The notes under the pieces were generated by a model. That model saw only the letters and a list, made by a program, of their open reading frames with translations, was not told where the DNA came from and ran no database searches. A DNA stretch of 64,000 nt from Modestobacter sp. L9-4 (GTDB lineage Bacteria; Actinomycetota; Actinomycetes; Mycobacteriales; Geodermatophilaceae), in NCBI RefSeq assembly GCF_019112525.1, contig NZ_CP077800.1, positions 372,001 through 436,000 on the forward strand. The letters are read 5' to 3'. The position numbers and the translations under genes were made by a program. Below are positions 16,713 to 24,748 of the stretch, one piece after another (the first letter of the stretch is position 1; the number at the start of each line of letters is the position of its first letter).

Positions 16713-16746
16713 CTGACCGGCCGACCCCGCAGGGCCGGCCGGTCAG
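16713..16746. terminator. hairpin between converging genes
   Basis: An 11-bp perfect stem (16713-16723 with 16736-16746) between the sigma-like gene and the four-domain cold-shock gene. No U-tract is present. Confidence 0.6.
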
Positions 16747-16752
16747 TGGGGA

Positions 16753-17874
16753 TCAGAGCGGGTCGACCGAGTCCGCCTGCACGCCGCGGTCGCCCTGGCT
16801 GGCGGTGTACTCGACCCGCTGGCCCTCGTCGAGGCTGCGGTAGCCGCCCCGGTCGGCGATGGCGGAGAAGTGCACAAACACGTCGTCGCCACCGTCGTCG
16901 GGCTCGATGAAGCCGAAGCCCTTCTCGGCGTTGAAGAACCGCACCGTGCCCTGGCCACCGGTGCCACCGCCACCGCCGGAGCGGGGCGCACGGGGTGCCC
17001 GGTCGTCGCGGCGGGGCCGCTCGTCCCGGCGGGGGCGCTCGTCACGCCGGTCGTTGCCGGCCGGGGCACCACCGCCGCTCACCGCGCGCACCGAGTCGGC
17101 CTGCAGGCCGCGCTGGCCGGGGCTGGCGGAGTACTCGACCCGCTGGCCCTCGTCCAGGCTGCGGTAGCCGCCGTGGTCCTCGATCGCGGAGAAGTGCACG
17201 AACACGTCGTCCCCGCCCTCGTCGGGCTCGATGAAGCCGAAGCCCTTCTCGGCGTTGAAGAAGCGCACGGTGCCCTGCGAGCCACCGCCGCCACCGCGGG
17301 GCGCGCGGGCACCCCGGTCGTCACGCCGGTCGTCGCGTCGGTCGTTGCGGGCCGGTGCGCGGCCACCACCGAGGGGCTGGACCGAGTCGGCCTGCAGCCC
17401 CTTCTGGCCGGGGCTGGCGGTGTAGGAGACCCGCTGGCCCTCGTCGAGGCTGCGGTAGCCGCCGTCGTCGGCGATCGCGGAGAAGTGCACGAAGACGTCG
17501 TCCCCGCCCTCGTCGGGCTCGATGAACCCGAAGCCCTTCTCGGCGTTGAAGAAGCGCACCGTGCCCTCGGACCCGCCACCGCTGCCGCCGCCCCGGGGGG
17601 CGCGGACCTCGCGGTAGTCGTCCCGGTGCCCGCGCTCGGCCCGGGCCGGCGCGCGACCGGCGCCGCCGCCCAGCGGCCGGATGGTGTCGGCCTGGAGGCC
17701 GCGGTCACCCGGGCTGGCCTCGAACTCGACCCGCTGGCCCTCGTCCAGGCTGCGGAATCCGCCGTCGTCGGCGATCGCGGAGAAGTGCGCGAACACGTCC
17801 TGCCCGCCGTCGTCGGGCTCGATGAACCCGAACCCCTTCTCGGCGTTGAACCACTTGACCGTGCCCTGGGGCAT
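16753..17874 (-). CDS. protein with four cold-shock domains and Arg/Gly-rich linkers
   Basis: 373 residues. Four complete cold-shock domains lie at about 1-67, 102-168, 199-265 and 307-373. Each has the RNP1-type KGFGFIEP and RNP2-type VFVHFSAI (VFAHFSAI in domain 1) that bind single-stranded nucleic acid. The linkers (68-101, 169-198, 266-306) are rich in R, D, G and P, with repeats such as [10 protein letters not shown], and look disordered. Bacterial Csp proteins are normally one domain of about 67 residues, so a four-domain chain is unusual. ATG 17874 follows AGGAG at good spacing. Likely an RNA chaperone; domains 2-4 are closer to each other than to domain 1. Confidence 0.93.
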   Translation of the reverse strand: MPQGTVKWFNAEKGFGFIEPDDGGQDVFAHFSAIADDGGFRSLDEGQRVEFEASPGDRGLQADTIRPLGGGAGRAPARAERGHRDDYREVRAPRGGGSGGGSEGTVRFFNAEKGFGFIEPDEGGDDVFVHFSAIADDGGYRSLDEGQRVSYTASPGQKGLQADSVQPLGGGRAPARNDRRDDRRDDRGARAPRGGGGGSQGTVRFFNAEKGFGFIEPDEGGDDVFVHFSAIEDHGGYRSLDEGQRVEYSASPGQRGLQADSVRAVSGGGAPAGNDRRDERPRRDERPRRDDRAPRAPRSGGGGGTGGQGTVRFFNAEKGFGFIEPDDGGDDVFVHFSAIADRGGYRSLDEGQRVEYTASQGDRGVQADSVDPL

Positions 17875-17907
17875 CCTGCGACTCCTGCACATCTCGACAA
17901 CTGCTGA

Positions 17908-17923
17908 GGTACCTACGGGTACC
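17908..17923. promoter_or_regulatory. duplicated GGTACC palindrome upstream of the cold-shock gene
   Basis: GGTACC at 17908-17913 and again at 17918-17923 make a 16-bp symmetrical element 34 bases before the cold-shock start codon. It may be an operator or part of the 5' leader structure. Confidence 0.3.
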
Positions 17924-17970
17924 AGGGTCCCCCAGGGTGCCCTCCCGGGGCCAGCCGCCCCGGCAAGTCG

Positions 17971-18726
17971 TCAGCCGCGCCGGTCGGCGAGGAACCGGAA
18001 ACGGTCCCGCGTGGCGGCCACCTCGGCGGCGTCGACGTCGGCGACCACGATCGTCTCCACCCCCGACGCGGTGGCCAGCAGCTCACCGGTCGGGCTGACG
18101 ATCCGGCTGTCACCGCCGTGGTCCAGGCCGGTGCCGTCGACGCCGACCCGGTTGCAGCCGACGACGTAGGCCTGGTTCTCGATGGCCCGCGCCGACAGCA
18201 GCGTCGTCCAGTGGTGCCGCCGCGGACTGGGCCAGTTGGCCGGCACCAGGAAGACGTCGGTGCCCGGGCCGGCGTCCCAGAAGACGTTCGCGAAGCGCAG
18301 GTCGTAGCAGATGAACGGGGTGACCCGCAGGCCACCGATCTCGACGGTCACCGGGCCGGTGCCGGCCTGGAAGCGGGTGCGCTCCTCGGCGAAGGGGTGC
18401 AGCTTGCGGTAGCGGTGGGTGCTGCCGTCCGGGCCGGCGAGCACGAACACGTTGTGCGGCAGCTCCTCCCCGGCGGTGACCTCGGGGCAGGTGCCGGCGA
18501 CCCACACACCGTGCTCGGCGGCCTGCGCGGCGAGGAACTGCGCCGACGGCCCGCCCACGGGCTCACCGATGCCCGGGGTCATGGAGAAGCCGGTGGAGAA
18601 GGTCTCGGTGAGCAGCACCAGCTCCGCACCGGCCCCCACCGCCCGGGTCACCTGCGGGGCGAGCCGGGCGAAGTTGGCGTCCCGGTCCTCCCAGACGATG
18701 TCGTGCTGGACAGCGGCGATCCTCAC
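17971..18726 (-). CDS. carbon-nitrogen hydrolase, probable omega-amidase
   Basis: A 251-residue nitrilase-superfamily enzyme. The catalytic triad is visible as Glu in LLTETFSTGFS, Lys in YRKLHPFAEE and Cys in ICYDLRFANVF. The YafV/Nit2-type omega-amidase group hydrolyses alpha-ketoglutaramate (or ketosuccinamate) to the keto acid and ammonia. The start GTG (18724-18726) overlaps the stop of the upstream transaminase, and coupling to a transaminase that makes such amides is the typical context. This context supports omega-amidase over other amidases. Confidence 0.88.
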   Translation of the reverse strand: MRIAAVQHDIVWEDRDANFARLAPQVTRAVGAGAELVLLTETFSTGFSMTPGIGEPVGGPSAQFLAAQAAEHGVWVAGTCPEVTAGEELPHNVFVLAGPDGSTHRYRKLHPFAEERTRFQAGTGPVTVEIGGLRVTPFICYDLRFANVFWDAGPGTDVFLVPANWPSPRRHHWTTLLSARAIENQAYVVGCNRVGVDGTGLDHGGDSRIVSPTGELLATASGVETIVVADVDAAEVAATRDRFRFLADRRG

Positions 18727-19925
18727 TGCATCTCCCCCAACCGCCTCGCGGCGTCCTCGAGCACCTCGTCGCGCTTGCAGAAGGCGAACCGCACCAGGTG
18801 CCGGCCCAGGTGCGCGTCCGCCGCGTCGTAGAAGACCACGGACGGGACGGCGACCACGCCGGCGCGGGCCGGCAGCGACCGGCAGAACGCGATCCCGTCG
18901 CCGTCGGGCTGCCGCGGCCGGACGTCGATCGTGGCGAAGTACGTCGCCTGCGGGCTGACCACCGGCAGGCCCGCGGCGGCGAGCCCGGCGACGAGCAGGT
19001 CGCGGCGCCGCTGCAGGTCGGCGGCCACCCCGGTGAAGTAGGCGTCGGGCAGGCGGAGCCCGGCGGCGATCGCCGGCTGGAACGGCCCGCCGTTGACGTA
19101 GGTGAGGAACTGCTTGGCGGTGCGCACGGCAGCCACCAGCGGCGCCGGGCCGCACACCCAGCCGATCTTCCAGCCGGTGGTGCTGAACGTCTTGCCGCCG
19201 CTGCTGACCACCAGCGTGCGCTCGGCCATCCCGGGCAGCGTGGCGATCGAGGTGTGCGCGGCGCCGTCGAACACGAGGTGCTCGTAGACCTCGTCGGTGA
19301 GCACCAGCAGGTCGGCGGTGGTCGCGACCTCGGCCAGCAGCGCCAGCTCCGCGGCGGTGAACACCTTGCCGGTCGGGTTGTGCGGGGTGTTGAGCAGCAG
19401 CAAGCGGGTGCGCGGGGTGACCGCGGCCCGCAGCTCGGCCTCGGTGAAGGTCCACGCGTCGGTGCTCACGCTGCCCGGCTCGACCGCTGGCGGGCGCAGC
19501 GGCACCGGGCGGAGGACCCCGCCGGCCATCGCCACCGCGGCGGCGTAGCTGTCGTACATCGGCTCGAACAGCACGACCTCGTCGCCGGGCTCCAGCAGCG
19601 CGAGCAGCGCCGCGGTCAGCGCCTCGGTGGCCCCGGCGGTCACCAGCACCTCGCCGTCCGGGTCGTAGCTCAGGCCGCGGAAGCGCAGCTGGTGCTCGGC
19701 GATCGCCGTCCGCAGCTCGGGCAGGCCGGGGCCGGGCGGGTACTGGTCGTGCGGTGTGCCGATCGCGGCGCGGGCGACGTCGAGCACCTCGGCCGGACCG
19801 GGTGTGTCGGGGAACCCCTGGCCCAGGTTGATCGAGCCGGTCGCGACGGCCAGCGCGCTCATCTCGGCGAAGACCGTCGTCCCGAAGCCCTGCAGCCGGG
19901 AGGTGAGGTGCGGCGTGCGGGTCAC
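18723..19925 (-). CDS. class I/II aminotransferase (glutamine/methionine-type)
   Basis: A 400-residue PLP transaminase. The PLP lysine is in SSGGKTFSTTGWKIGW; the Asn-Pro motif is NTPHNPTGKV; the aromatic/Asp site is TDEVYEHLVFDG. It resembles the methionine/kynurenine/glutamine transaminase K group. With the overlapping omega-amidase it probably forms a pair that transaminates keto-methionine from glutamine and then drives the reaction by hydrolysing alpha-ketoglutaramate. Start chosen at GTG 19925 (VTRTPHLTSRLQGFG), just where similarity begins. DapC-like activity is the main alternative. Confidence 0.88.
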   Translation of the reverse strand: MTRTPHLTSRLQGFGTTVFAEMSALAVATGSINLGQGFPDTPGPAEVLDVARAAIGTPHDQYPPGPGLPELRTAIAEHQLRFRGLSYDPDGEVLVTAGATEALTAALLALLEPGDEVVLFEPMYDSYAAAVAMAGGVLRPVPLRPPAVEPGSVSTDAWTFTEAELRAAVTPRTRLLLLNTPHNPTGKVFTAAELALLAEVATTADLLVLTDEVYEHLVFDGAAHTSIATLPGMAERTLVVSSGGKTFSTTGWKIGWVCGPAPLVAAVRTAKQFLTYVNGGPFQPAIAAGLRLPDAYFTGVAADLQRRRDLLVAGLAAAGLPVVSPQATYFATIDVRPRQPDGDGIAFCRSLPARAGVVAVPSVVFYDAADAHLGRHLVRFAFCKRDEVLEDAARRLGEMQ

Positions 19926-19959
19926 CCGCTCATCCTGCCGTCCGCGGGCACCGTTGTCG

Positions 19960-20004
19960 GGCAGTTGTGCTCTGCTCCCCACCAGGGAGCAGAGCACAAC
20001 TGCC
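19960..20004. terminator. 20-bp perfect hairpin
   Basis: Left arm 19960-19979 and right arm 19985-20004 are exact complements with a 5-base loop. It lies downstream of the DUF1349 gene and 35 bases before the transaminase start, so it probably ends DUF1349 transcription. No U-tract. Confidence 0.65.
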
Positions 20005-20018
20005 GGGAGACCGGGTCG

Positions 20019-20081
20019 GCCCTCGGCGAGGATGACCGCCACCAGGGCGTCGGCGTGCCCGTGCCCCAGGCCGTGGACGAG
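20019..20081 (-). pseudogene. C-terminal remnant resembling DUF4287 proteins
   Basis: On the minus strand, immediately after the DUF1349 stop and out of its frame, the sequence reads LVHGLGHGHADALVAVILAE. From memory this closely matches the conserved C-terminal segment of DUF4287 proteins (HGLGHGHANALV). There is no start codon or N-terminal part, so it looks like the tail of a deleted gene. No alignment was run. Confidence 0.4.
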
Positions 20082-20082
20082 T

Positions 20083-20670
20083 TCAGTGCAGCGCGGCGTC
20101 GGCGGGGCCGGTGGCCCAGCGCCGGAAGCGGACGACGAGGCCGGCGCGGGTGGGCGCGCAGCAGTAGGGCCCGGCCTGCAGTGGCGTCCCGGCCGGGAAG
20201 GGGGCGACGCGCACCAGCTGGAACGGCTCGTCGTCCACCCGGGCGCGGACGGTCACGGCGTCGCCGGTGCGGCTGGCCCGCACGGTGACCCGGCGGCCGG
20301 CCCACGTCGGCACCGGCGCGACCGACCAGTCCGACCGGCCCAGGGTGACCACCGCGCCCACCGACGGCGCCCCGTCGGCGAACTCGACGCCGGCCTTGAC
20401 CCAGGTCTCGGCGTCGGCGCGCAGCACCAGCCCGGCCTGGTCGAACTGCTGGTCGTAGTCGAGGTCGAAGGTCACCTCGACCGCGCCGGGGTCGGCCAGC
20501 GGGGCGAGCAGGGCGTGCGCGGAGTCGTGCACGAACCCGTAGCTGGTGTGCCGCCACGCGTCGCTGCCCTCGACCGCGGTGACCAGCAGGTCCCCGCCGT
20601 CCTCGTGGGCGTCGGCGGGGGCCGCCGTCCACGTCCCGGCGCTCCACGGCTGGACGGCGTTCTCGGTCAT
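20083..20670 (-). CDS. DUF1349 domain protein (concanavalin-like fold)
   Basis: 195 residues, no signal peptide. Features of DUF1349 (regulation of enolase protein 1-like) are GFVHDSAHALLAPL, the DYDQQFDQAGLVLR segment and the strand AETWVKAGVEFADG. The fold is a lectin-like beta-sandwich; biochemical role unknown. A TAACGT -10 box ends six bases before the ATG, implying a leaderless transcript, back to back with the promoter of the oxidoreductase on the other strand. Confidence 0.85.
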   Translation of the reverse strand: MTENAVQPWSAGTWTAAPADAHEDGGDLLVTAVEGSDAWRHTSYGFVHDSAHALLAPLADPGAVEVTFDLDYDQQFDQAGLVLRADAETWVKAGVEFADGAPSVGAVVTLGRSDWSVAPVPTWAGRRVTVRASRTGDAVTVRARVDDEPFQLVRVAPFPAGTPLQAGPYCCAPTRAGLVVRFRRWATGPADAALH

Positions 20671-20676
20671 CCCCGC

Positions 20677-20682
20677 ACGTTA
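20677..20682 (-). promoter_or_regulatory. leaderless -10 box for the DUF1349 gene
   Basis: TAACGT on the minus strand, exactly six bases from the ATG, the spacing expected when transcription starts at the start codon. Confidence 0.6.
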
Positions 20683-20701
20683 GAGGACGCCGGCCGGGCC
20701 C

Positions 20702-20707
20702 TAGCGT
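20702..20707 (+). promoter_or_regulatory. leaderless -10 box for the Gfo/Idh/MocA gene
   Basis: TAGCGT ends six bases before ATG 20714; the mRNA probably begins at the start codon. Confidence 0.6.
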
Positions 20708-20713
20708 GAGCGC

Positions 20714-21778
20714 ATGACCTCGCCGTACATCGCCCGTCCGGAGCTGCTCGACGCCGACCCGCTGGCCGCGACCGGCCGCCCCGTCGGCTGGGGCGTGGTG
20801 TCCACCGGCGCCATCGCGGAGAAGGTGACGGCGGACATCGCGCTGCTGCCCGACGCGACGCTGGCCGCCGTCAGCTCCCGGCAGGCGGACAAGGCCGCGG
20901 CCTTCGCCGAGCGGTTCGGGTTCGCCGCCTCCTACGGCGACGACGGCACCCGTTCGGGCCTGGACGCGCTGCTGGCCGATCCGGCCGTCGAGGTCGTCTA
21001 CGTGGCCACCCCGCACGCCCAGCACGCCGCCGTGGTGCGCGCGGCGCTGACCGCCTGCAAGTCGGTGCTGGTGGAGAAGCCGATCACCATCAACGCGCGG
21101 GAGGCCACCGAGCTGGTCGAGCTGGCCCGCGAGCGCGGCGTCTTCCTGATGGAGGCGGTGTGGACCCGGTTCCTGCCCGCGTACCAGCGCGCGCTGCAGA
21201 TCGCCGCCTCCGGCGAGCTCGGCCAGGTGCACTGGGTCAACGCCGAGGTCTCCTTCCCCGCCCCCGCCGACCCGACCGCGCGCATCTGGGCACCGGCCGA
21301 CGGCGGCGGCGCGCTGCTCGACCTGGCCGTCTACCCGCTGCTGTGGGCCTGGGGCACGATCGGCCTGCCCGACTCGGTCACCGCGGTCGGCACGCTCAAC
21401 AGCGAGGGCGTCGACGCGCAGAACGCGCTGTCGCTGACCTACGGCTCCGGCGCCCAGGCGCAGCTGACCACCTCGCTGCTGGCCCGCTCCCCGCACACCG
21501 CACTGGTCTGCGGCACCGACGGCTGGCTGCGCGCCGAGGGTGCGGACTCCGTCTACCGCCCCACCCGGCTCGAGGTGGCCGTGGGCGACGCACCGGTGCG
21601 GGTCGAGGAGTTCGAGCTCATCGGGTCCGGCTACGTGCACGAGATCCGCGAGGTCGTCCGCTGCGTCCAACAGGGGCTGACGGAGAGCCCCGTCATGCCG
21701 CTGGAGGACTCGCTGGCCCTCATGCGCTTCCTCGACGGCGTCCGCGCCCAGCTCGGCGTCGTCTACCCGAACGACTGA
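20714..21778 (+). CDS. Gfo/Idh/MocA family NAD(P)-dependent oxidoreductase
   Basis: 354 residues. The N-terminal Rossmann fold has WGVVSTGAIAEKVTAD, then VYVATPHAQHAAVV and the family EKP motif in VLVEKPITIN. The C-terminal alpha/beta domain contains EAVWTRFLPAY and GGGALLDLAVYPL, as in trans-1,2-dihydrobenzene-1,2-diol dehydrogenase-like sugar oxidoreductases. It probably acts on a sugar or polyol; substrate not readable. A sugar kinase lies downstream after a strong hairpin, so it is a separate unit. Confidence 0.9.
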   Translation: MTSPYIARPELLDADPLAATGRPVGWGVVSTGAIAEKVTADIALLPDATLAAVSSRQADKAAAFAERFGFAASYGDDGTRSGLDALLADPAVEVVYVATPHAQHAAVVRAALTACKSVLVEKPITINAREATELVELARERGVFLMEAVWTRFLPAYQRALQIAASGELGQVHWVNAEVSFPAPADPTARIWAPADGGGALLDLAVYPLLWAWGTIGLPDSVTAVGTLNSEGVDAQNALSLTYGSGAQAQLTTSLLARSPHTALVCGTDGWLRAEGADSVYRPTRLEVAVGDAPVRVEEFELIGSGYVHEIREVVRCVQQGLTESPVMPLEDSLALMRFLDGVRAQLGVVYPND

Positions 21779-21782
21779 CCTC

Positions 21783-21824
21783 ATGGAGTCCCAGCGCTCG
21801 GGGGACGCAGCGCTGGGACTCCAT
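21783..21824 (+). terminator. 16-bp hairpin terminator
   Basis: Perfect arms at 21783-21798 and 21809-21824 with a 10-base loop, starting five bases after the oxidoreductase stop. A second small GC stem follows around 21830-21851. Confidence 0.7.
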
Positions 21825-21928
21825 CAGCCGTCCCCCGAGCGAGCGGGGGGTCAGGCGTCCCGGGGTGGCCCGGTGAGCGCACTGTCGGGGCGAGTGCGGG
21901 GGTGGCGAGCGGGCCTCCGGGGCGGCGC

Positions 21929-21934
21929 TACGGT
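21929..21934 (+). promoter_or_regulatory. leaderless -10 box for the sugar kinase
   Basis: TACGGT ends six bases before GTG 21941, supporting that start over the more upstream in-frame codons. Confidence 0.55.
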
Positions 21935-21940
21935 GTGCCG

Positions 21941-22900
21941 GTGATCACCGTCTGCGGCGAGCTCGTGATCGACCTGATCCCCTCCGGGGCACCCGAGCCC
22001 GGGCAGGCGCCGCAGTACACGGCCTTCCCTGGGGGCAACGCGCTCAACGTCGCCGTCGCCGCTGCCCGGCTGGGTGTAGTCAGCTCCCTGATGGCGCGGG
22101 TGGGTCCGGGCCCGTTCGGTGCGCTGCTCCGCGGGCACGCCGCCCGCAACGGCGTGCGCACCGACGCGATGCTGCCGGCCGCCGAGCCGGTGAGCCTGGC
22201 GGTGGTGGAGCTGGCCGAGGACGGCTCGGCCGACTACTCCTTCCACACCGTCGGCGCCGCCGACTGGCAGTGGACCGCCGAGGAGCTGGAGCGTGCCTGG
22301 CCGGCCGACACCCGGATCGTGCACATCGGCTCGATCTCCAGCTGGACCCCGCCCGGCTCGGCCGCCATCGCCGACCTGGTCGCCCGGGTCCGCGCCGACG
22401 GGACGGCGCTGGTGAGCTTCGACCCCAACGTCCGCCCCGGCCTCATCGCCGACGCCGACGCCGTCCGGGCGCAGGTCGACCGGCTGCGCCGCACCGCGGA
22501 CGTCGTCAAGGTCAGCGCCGAGGACCTGGAGTGGCTCGACCCCGGCGCCGACCTGGACGCCACCGCGCTGCGCTGGGCCGCCGAGGGGCCCTCGCTCGTC
22601 GTGGTCACCGACGGCGGTGGCACCCTCCGCGCGGCGCGCCCCGACGGCACGCTGCTGCACCGGCAGCCGCCCTCGGTGACCGTGGTCGACACCGTCGGCG
22701 CCGGCGACAGCCTGGCCGCGGGCCTGTTCGCCGGGCTGGCCCGCACCGGGGTGCTCACCTCCGCCGCGCTCCGCGAGCTGCCCGAGCCCGAGCTCGCCGC
22801 GCTGCTGGACGACGCCGCGCTGGTCGCGGCGCTGGCCTGCACCAAGGCCGGGGCCAACCCGCCCACGCTCGCCGAGCTGGAGACCGCCCGCGCCCGGTGA
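21941..22900 (+). CDS. PfkB family carbohydrate kinase (fructokinase-like)
   Basis: 319 residues. PfkB signature 1 is near the N-terminus (FPGGNALNVAVAAARLG); signature 2 with the catalytic Asp is VVDTVGAGDSLAAGLFAGL. The start VITVCGELVIDLIPSG is typical of fructokinase/ribokinase-like kinases. Phosphorylates a sugar with ATP in the cytoplasm; fructose is the best guess but not proven. Longer starts exist in frame from about 21902, but the -10 box placement favours GTG 21941. Confidence 0.9.
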   Translation: MITVCGELVIDLIPSGAPEPGQAPQYTAFPGGNALNVAVAAARLGVVSSLMARVGPGPFGALLRGHAARNGVRTDAMLPAAEPVSLAVVELAEDGSADYSFHTVGAADWQWTAEELERAWPADTRIVHIGSISSWTPPGSAAIADLVARVRADGTALVSFDPNVRPGLIADADAVRAQVDRLRRTADVVKVSAEDLEWLDPGADLDATALRWAAEGPSLVVVTDGGGTLRAARPDGTLLHRQPPSVTVVDTVGAGDSLAAGLFAGLARTGVLTSAALRELPEPELAALLDDAALVAALACTKAGANPPTLAELETARAR

Positions 22901-22993
22901 CGGACCCCGTCCCACGCCCCGCGCGCGCCGGGACCCGACGACGGGGCCGAGCCGCGTCCCGGTCCGCGACCCGCCGTCCGGGACACTGGTGCG

Positions 22994-24628
22994 GTGAGCG
23001 CCGAGACCATGTTGTTGCTGGTGCTGGGCGCGGTGGCGGTCATCGTCGCGGTCCGGGCGGTCGCCGACCGGACCGGGTTGCCGGCCGCTGCCCTGCTGAC
23101 GCTCGTCGGCATCGTCTACGCCCTGCTGCCCGGGCCGAACGTCGCCCTGGACCCGCACCTGGTGCTGACGCTGGTGCTGCCGCCGCTGCTCTACAGCGCG
23201 GCGCTGGACTCCTCGCTGACGGCGATCCGCAAGAACATGCGCACCGTGGTCAGCCTGTCGGTGCTGCTCGTGCTGGTGACCGCGCTGGTCATCGGCGCCG
23301 GGTTCGCGCTGTTCGTCACCGGCGCGACGCTGGCCGCGGGCATCGCGCTGGGCGCCGCGGTCGCCCCGCCGGACCCGGTCGCCGCGCTGTCGGTGGGCCG
23401 CAAGGTCGGCCTGCCGCCGCGACTGATCACCCTCATCCAGGGCGAGGGGCTGCTCAACGACGCGACCGCGCTGACCATCCTCACCGTGGCGGTCACCGCC
23501 GCCCAGGGCGAGGGGTTCTCCACCCCAGCCGCAGTCGGTGAGTTCACGATCGCCGCGGTCGGTGGGGTGGCCGCCGGGCTGGTGGTCGCCTACGGCGTGC
23601 GGCCGCTGCGCCGCCTGCGCAAGGACCCGCTGACCAACAACGCCATCTCGCTGGCCACCCCGTTCGTGGCCTACCTGCTGGGCGAGGCGGTGCACGTCTC
23701 CGGCGTGCTGGCCGTCGTCGTCGCCGGGCTGGTCATCGGGCACAACGCCCCCTACTGGACGTCAGGGGCCAGCCGGCTGCAGACCGACGCCGTGTGGCGG
23801 CTGGTCGACTTCCTGCTCGAGGGCATCGTGTTCCTGCTCATCGGCCAGCAGCTGCCCGAGGTCATCCGCGGCCTGGACCAGTACGACACCTCGACCGTGG
23901 TGACCGCGGCCGCCATCACCATCGGCAGCGTCCTGCTCATCCGGCCGCTGTGGCTGCTGCTCACCGAGTCGCTGCCCGCCTCGATGCACAGCCACCTCGG
24001 CGGGGACACCGACGACGGCAGCCGGTTCAGCGGACGGCTGTCCGGGCGGGAGATCGTCGTCCTGAGCTGGGCGGGCACCCGCGGCGTCATCAGCCTGGCC
24101 GCCATCTTCACCCTGCCGCTGGTCACCGAGACCGGGGCGCCGTTCCCCGACCGGGACCTGCTGCTGTTCTGCGCGTTCCTCGCCGTGCTGGTCACGCTGG
24201 TCGGGCAGGGCATCACCTTCGCGCCGCTGGTGCGCGCACTGGGCTGCCGCGCCGACCAGGCCGACGAGGCCCGGCTGCGCAACGAGGCCCGGATCGCCGC
24301 GGTCGAGGCGGGCCTGGCCCGGCTGGAGACGCTCCAGTCCGAGGAGCACGACGCGGTCGACGAGCGGGCGATCGTCACGCTGCAGACCCAGCTGACCACC
24401 CGGCTGGACCGCTACCGCAAGCGGCTGGACGTCATCAACTCCGCCGAGGGCGGGGAGATCCCGCTGTCCCCGGGGTATGAGGCCGCGCTGCGACTGCGCC
24501 GCGCGGTCATCGCCGCCGAACGCGAGGAGCTGCTCCGCTGGCGGGACGGCGCCCGGCTCCCCGACGAGGGACTGCGGATCCTCGAGCGCGAGCTGGACCA
24601 CGAGGAGGGCCTGCTGCCCAAGCGCTGA
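22994..24628 (+). CDS. CPA1-family Na+/H+ antiporter
   Basis: 544 residues. About 12 membrane helices, including VLPPLLYSAALDSSL and the ion-binding PPDPVAALSVGRKVGLP then LIQGEGLLNDATALT, the ND pair of CPA1 exchangers. A C-terminal soluble tail (from about residue 420) is charged and helical, probably regulatory. It exchanges cytoplasmic Na+ or K+ for protons. Start GTG 22994; the hexamer GACACT six bases upstream is a weak leaderless -10. Confidence 0.92.
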   Translation: MSAETMLLLVLGAVAVIVAVRAVADRTGLPAAALLTLVGIVYALLPGPNVALDPHLVLTLVLPPLLYSAALDSSLTAIRKNMRTVVSLSVLLVLVTALVIGAGFALFVTGATLAAGIALGAAVAPPDPVAALSVGRKVGLPPRLITLIQGEGLLNDATALTILTVAVTAAQGEGFSTPAAVGEFTIAAVGGVAAGLVVAYGVRPLRRLRKDPLTNNAISLATPFVAYLLGEAVHVSGVLAVVVAGLVIGHNAPYWTSGASRLQTDAVWRLVDFLLEGIVFLLIGQQLPEVIRGLDQYDTSTVVTAAAITIGSVLLIRPLWLLLTESLPASMHSHLGGDTDDGSRFSGRLSGREIVVLSWAGTRGVISLAAIFTLPLVTETGAPFPDRDLLLFCAFLAVLVTLVGQGITFAPLVRALGCRADQADEARLRNEARIAAVEAGLARLETLQSEEHDAVDERAIVTLQTQLTTRLDRYRKRLDVINSAEGGEIPLSPGYEAALRLRRAVIAAEREELLRWRDGARLPDEGLRILERELDHEEGLLPKR

Positions 24629-24748
24629 GTCGGCACGGGTGCCCGTCCCGGCAGGCCGTCCCGACCAGGACGCTCCCGCGGGGGGCACGGCGATGGCGGC
24701 ACGGTCCGAGCACGTCGCCCCGTCGGCTGACGGCGCCGGGAGCCGTCC

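Noticed and set aside
16753-17874. Possible assembly artefact from repeated cold-shock DNA
   Set aside because: The four copies and linkers differ at many bases, the reading frame stays open through all, and linkers are unique, which a collapsed or duplicated assembly would not give.
16870-17907. 345-residue plus-strand frame opposite the four-domain cold-shock gene
   Set aside because: Its repeats simply mirror the cold-shock DNA repeats on the other strand; no family features.
21851-23743. 630-residue minus-strand frame over the sugar kinase and antiporter genes
   Set aside because: Antisense shadow; Gln/Arg/Gly-rich without motifs, whereas the plus strand encodes PfkB and CPA1 signatures.
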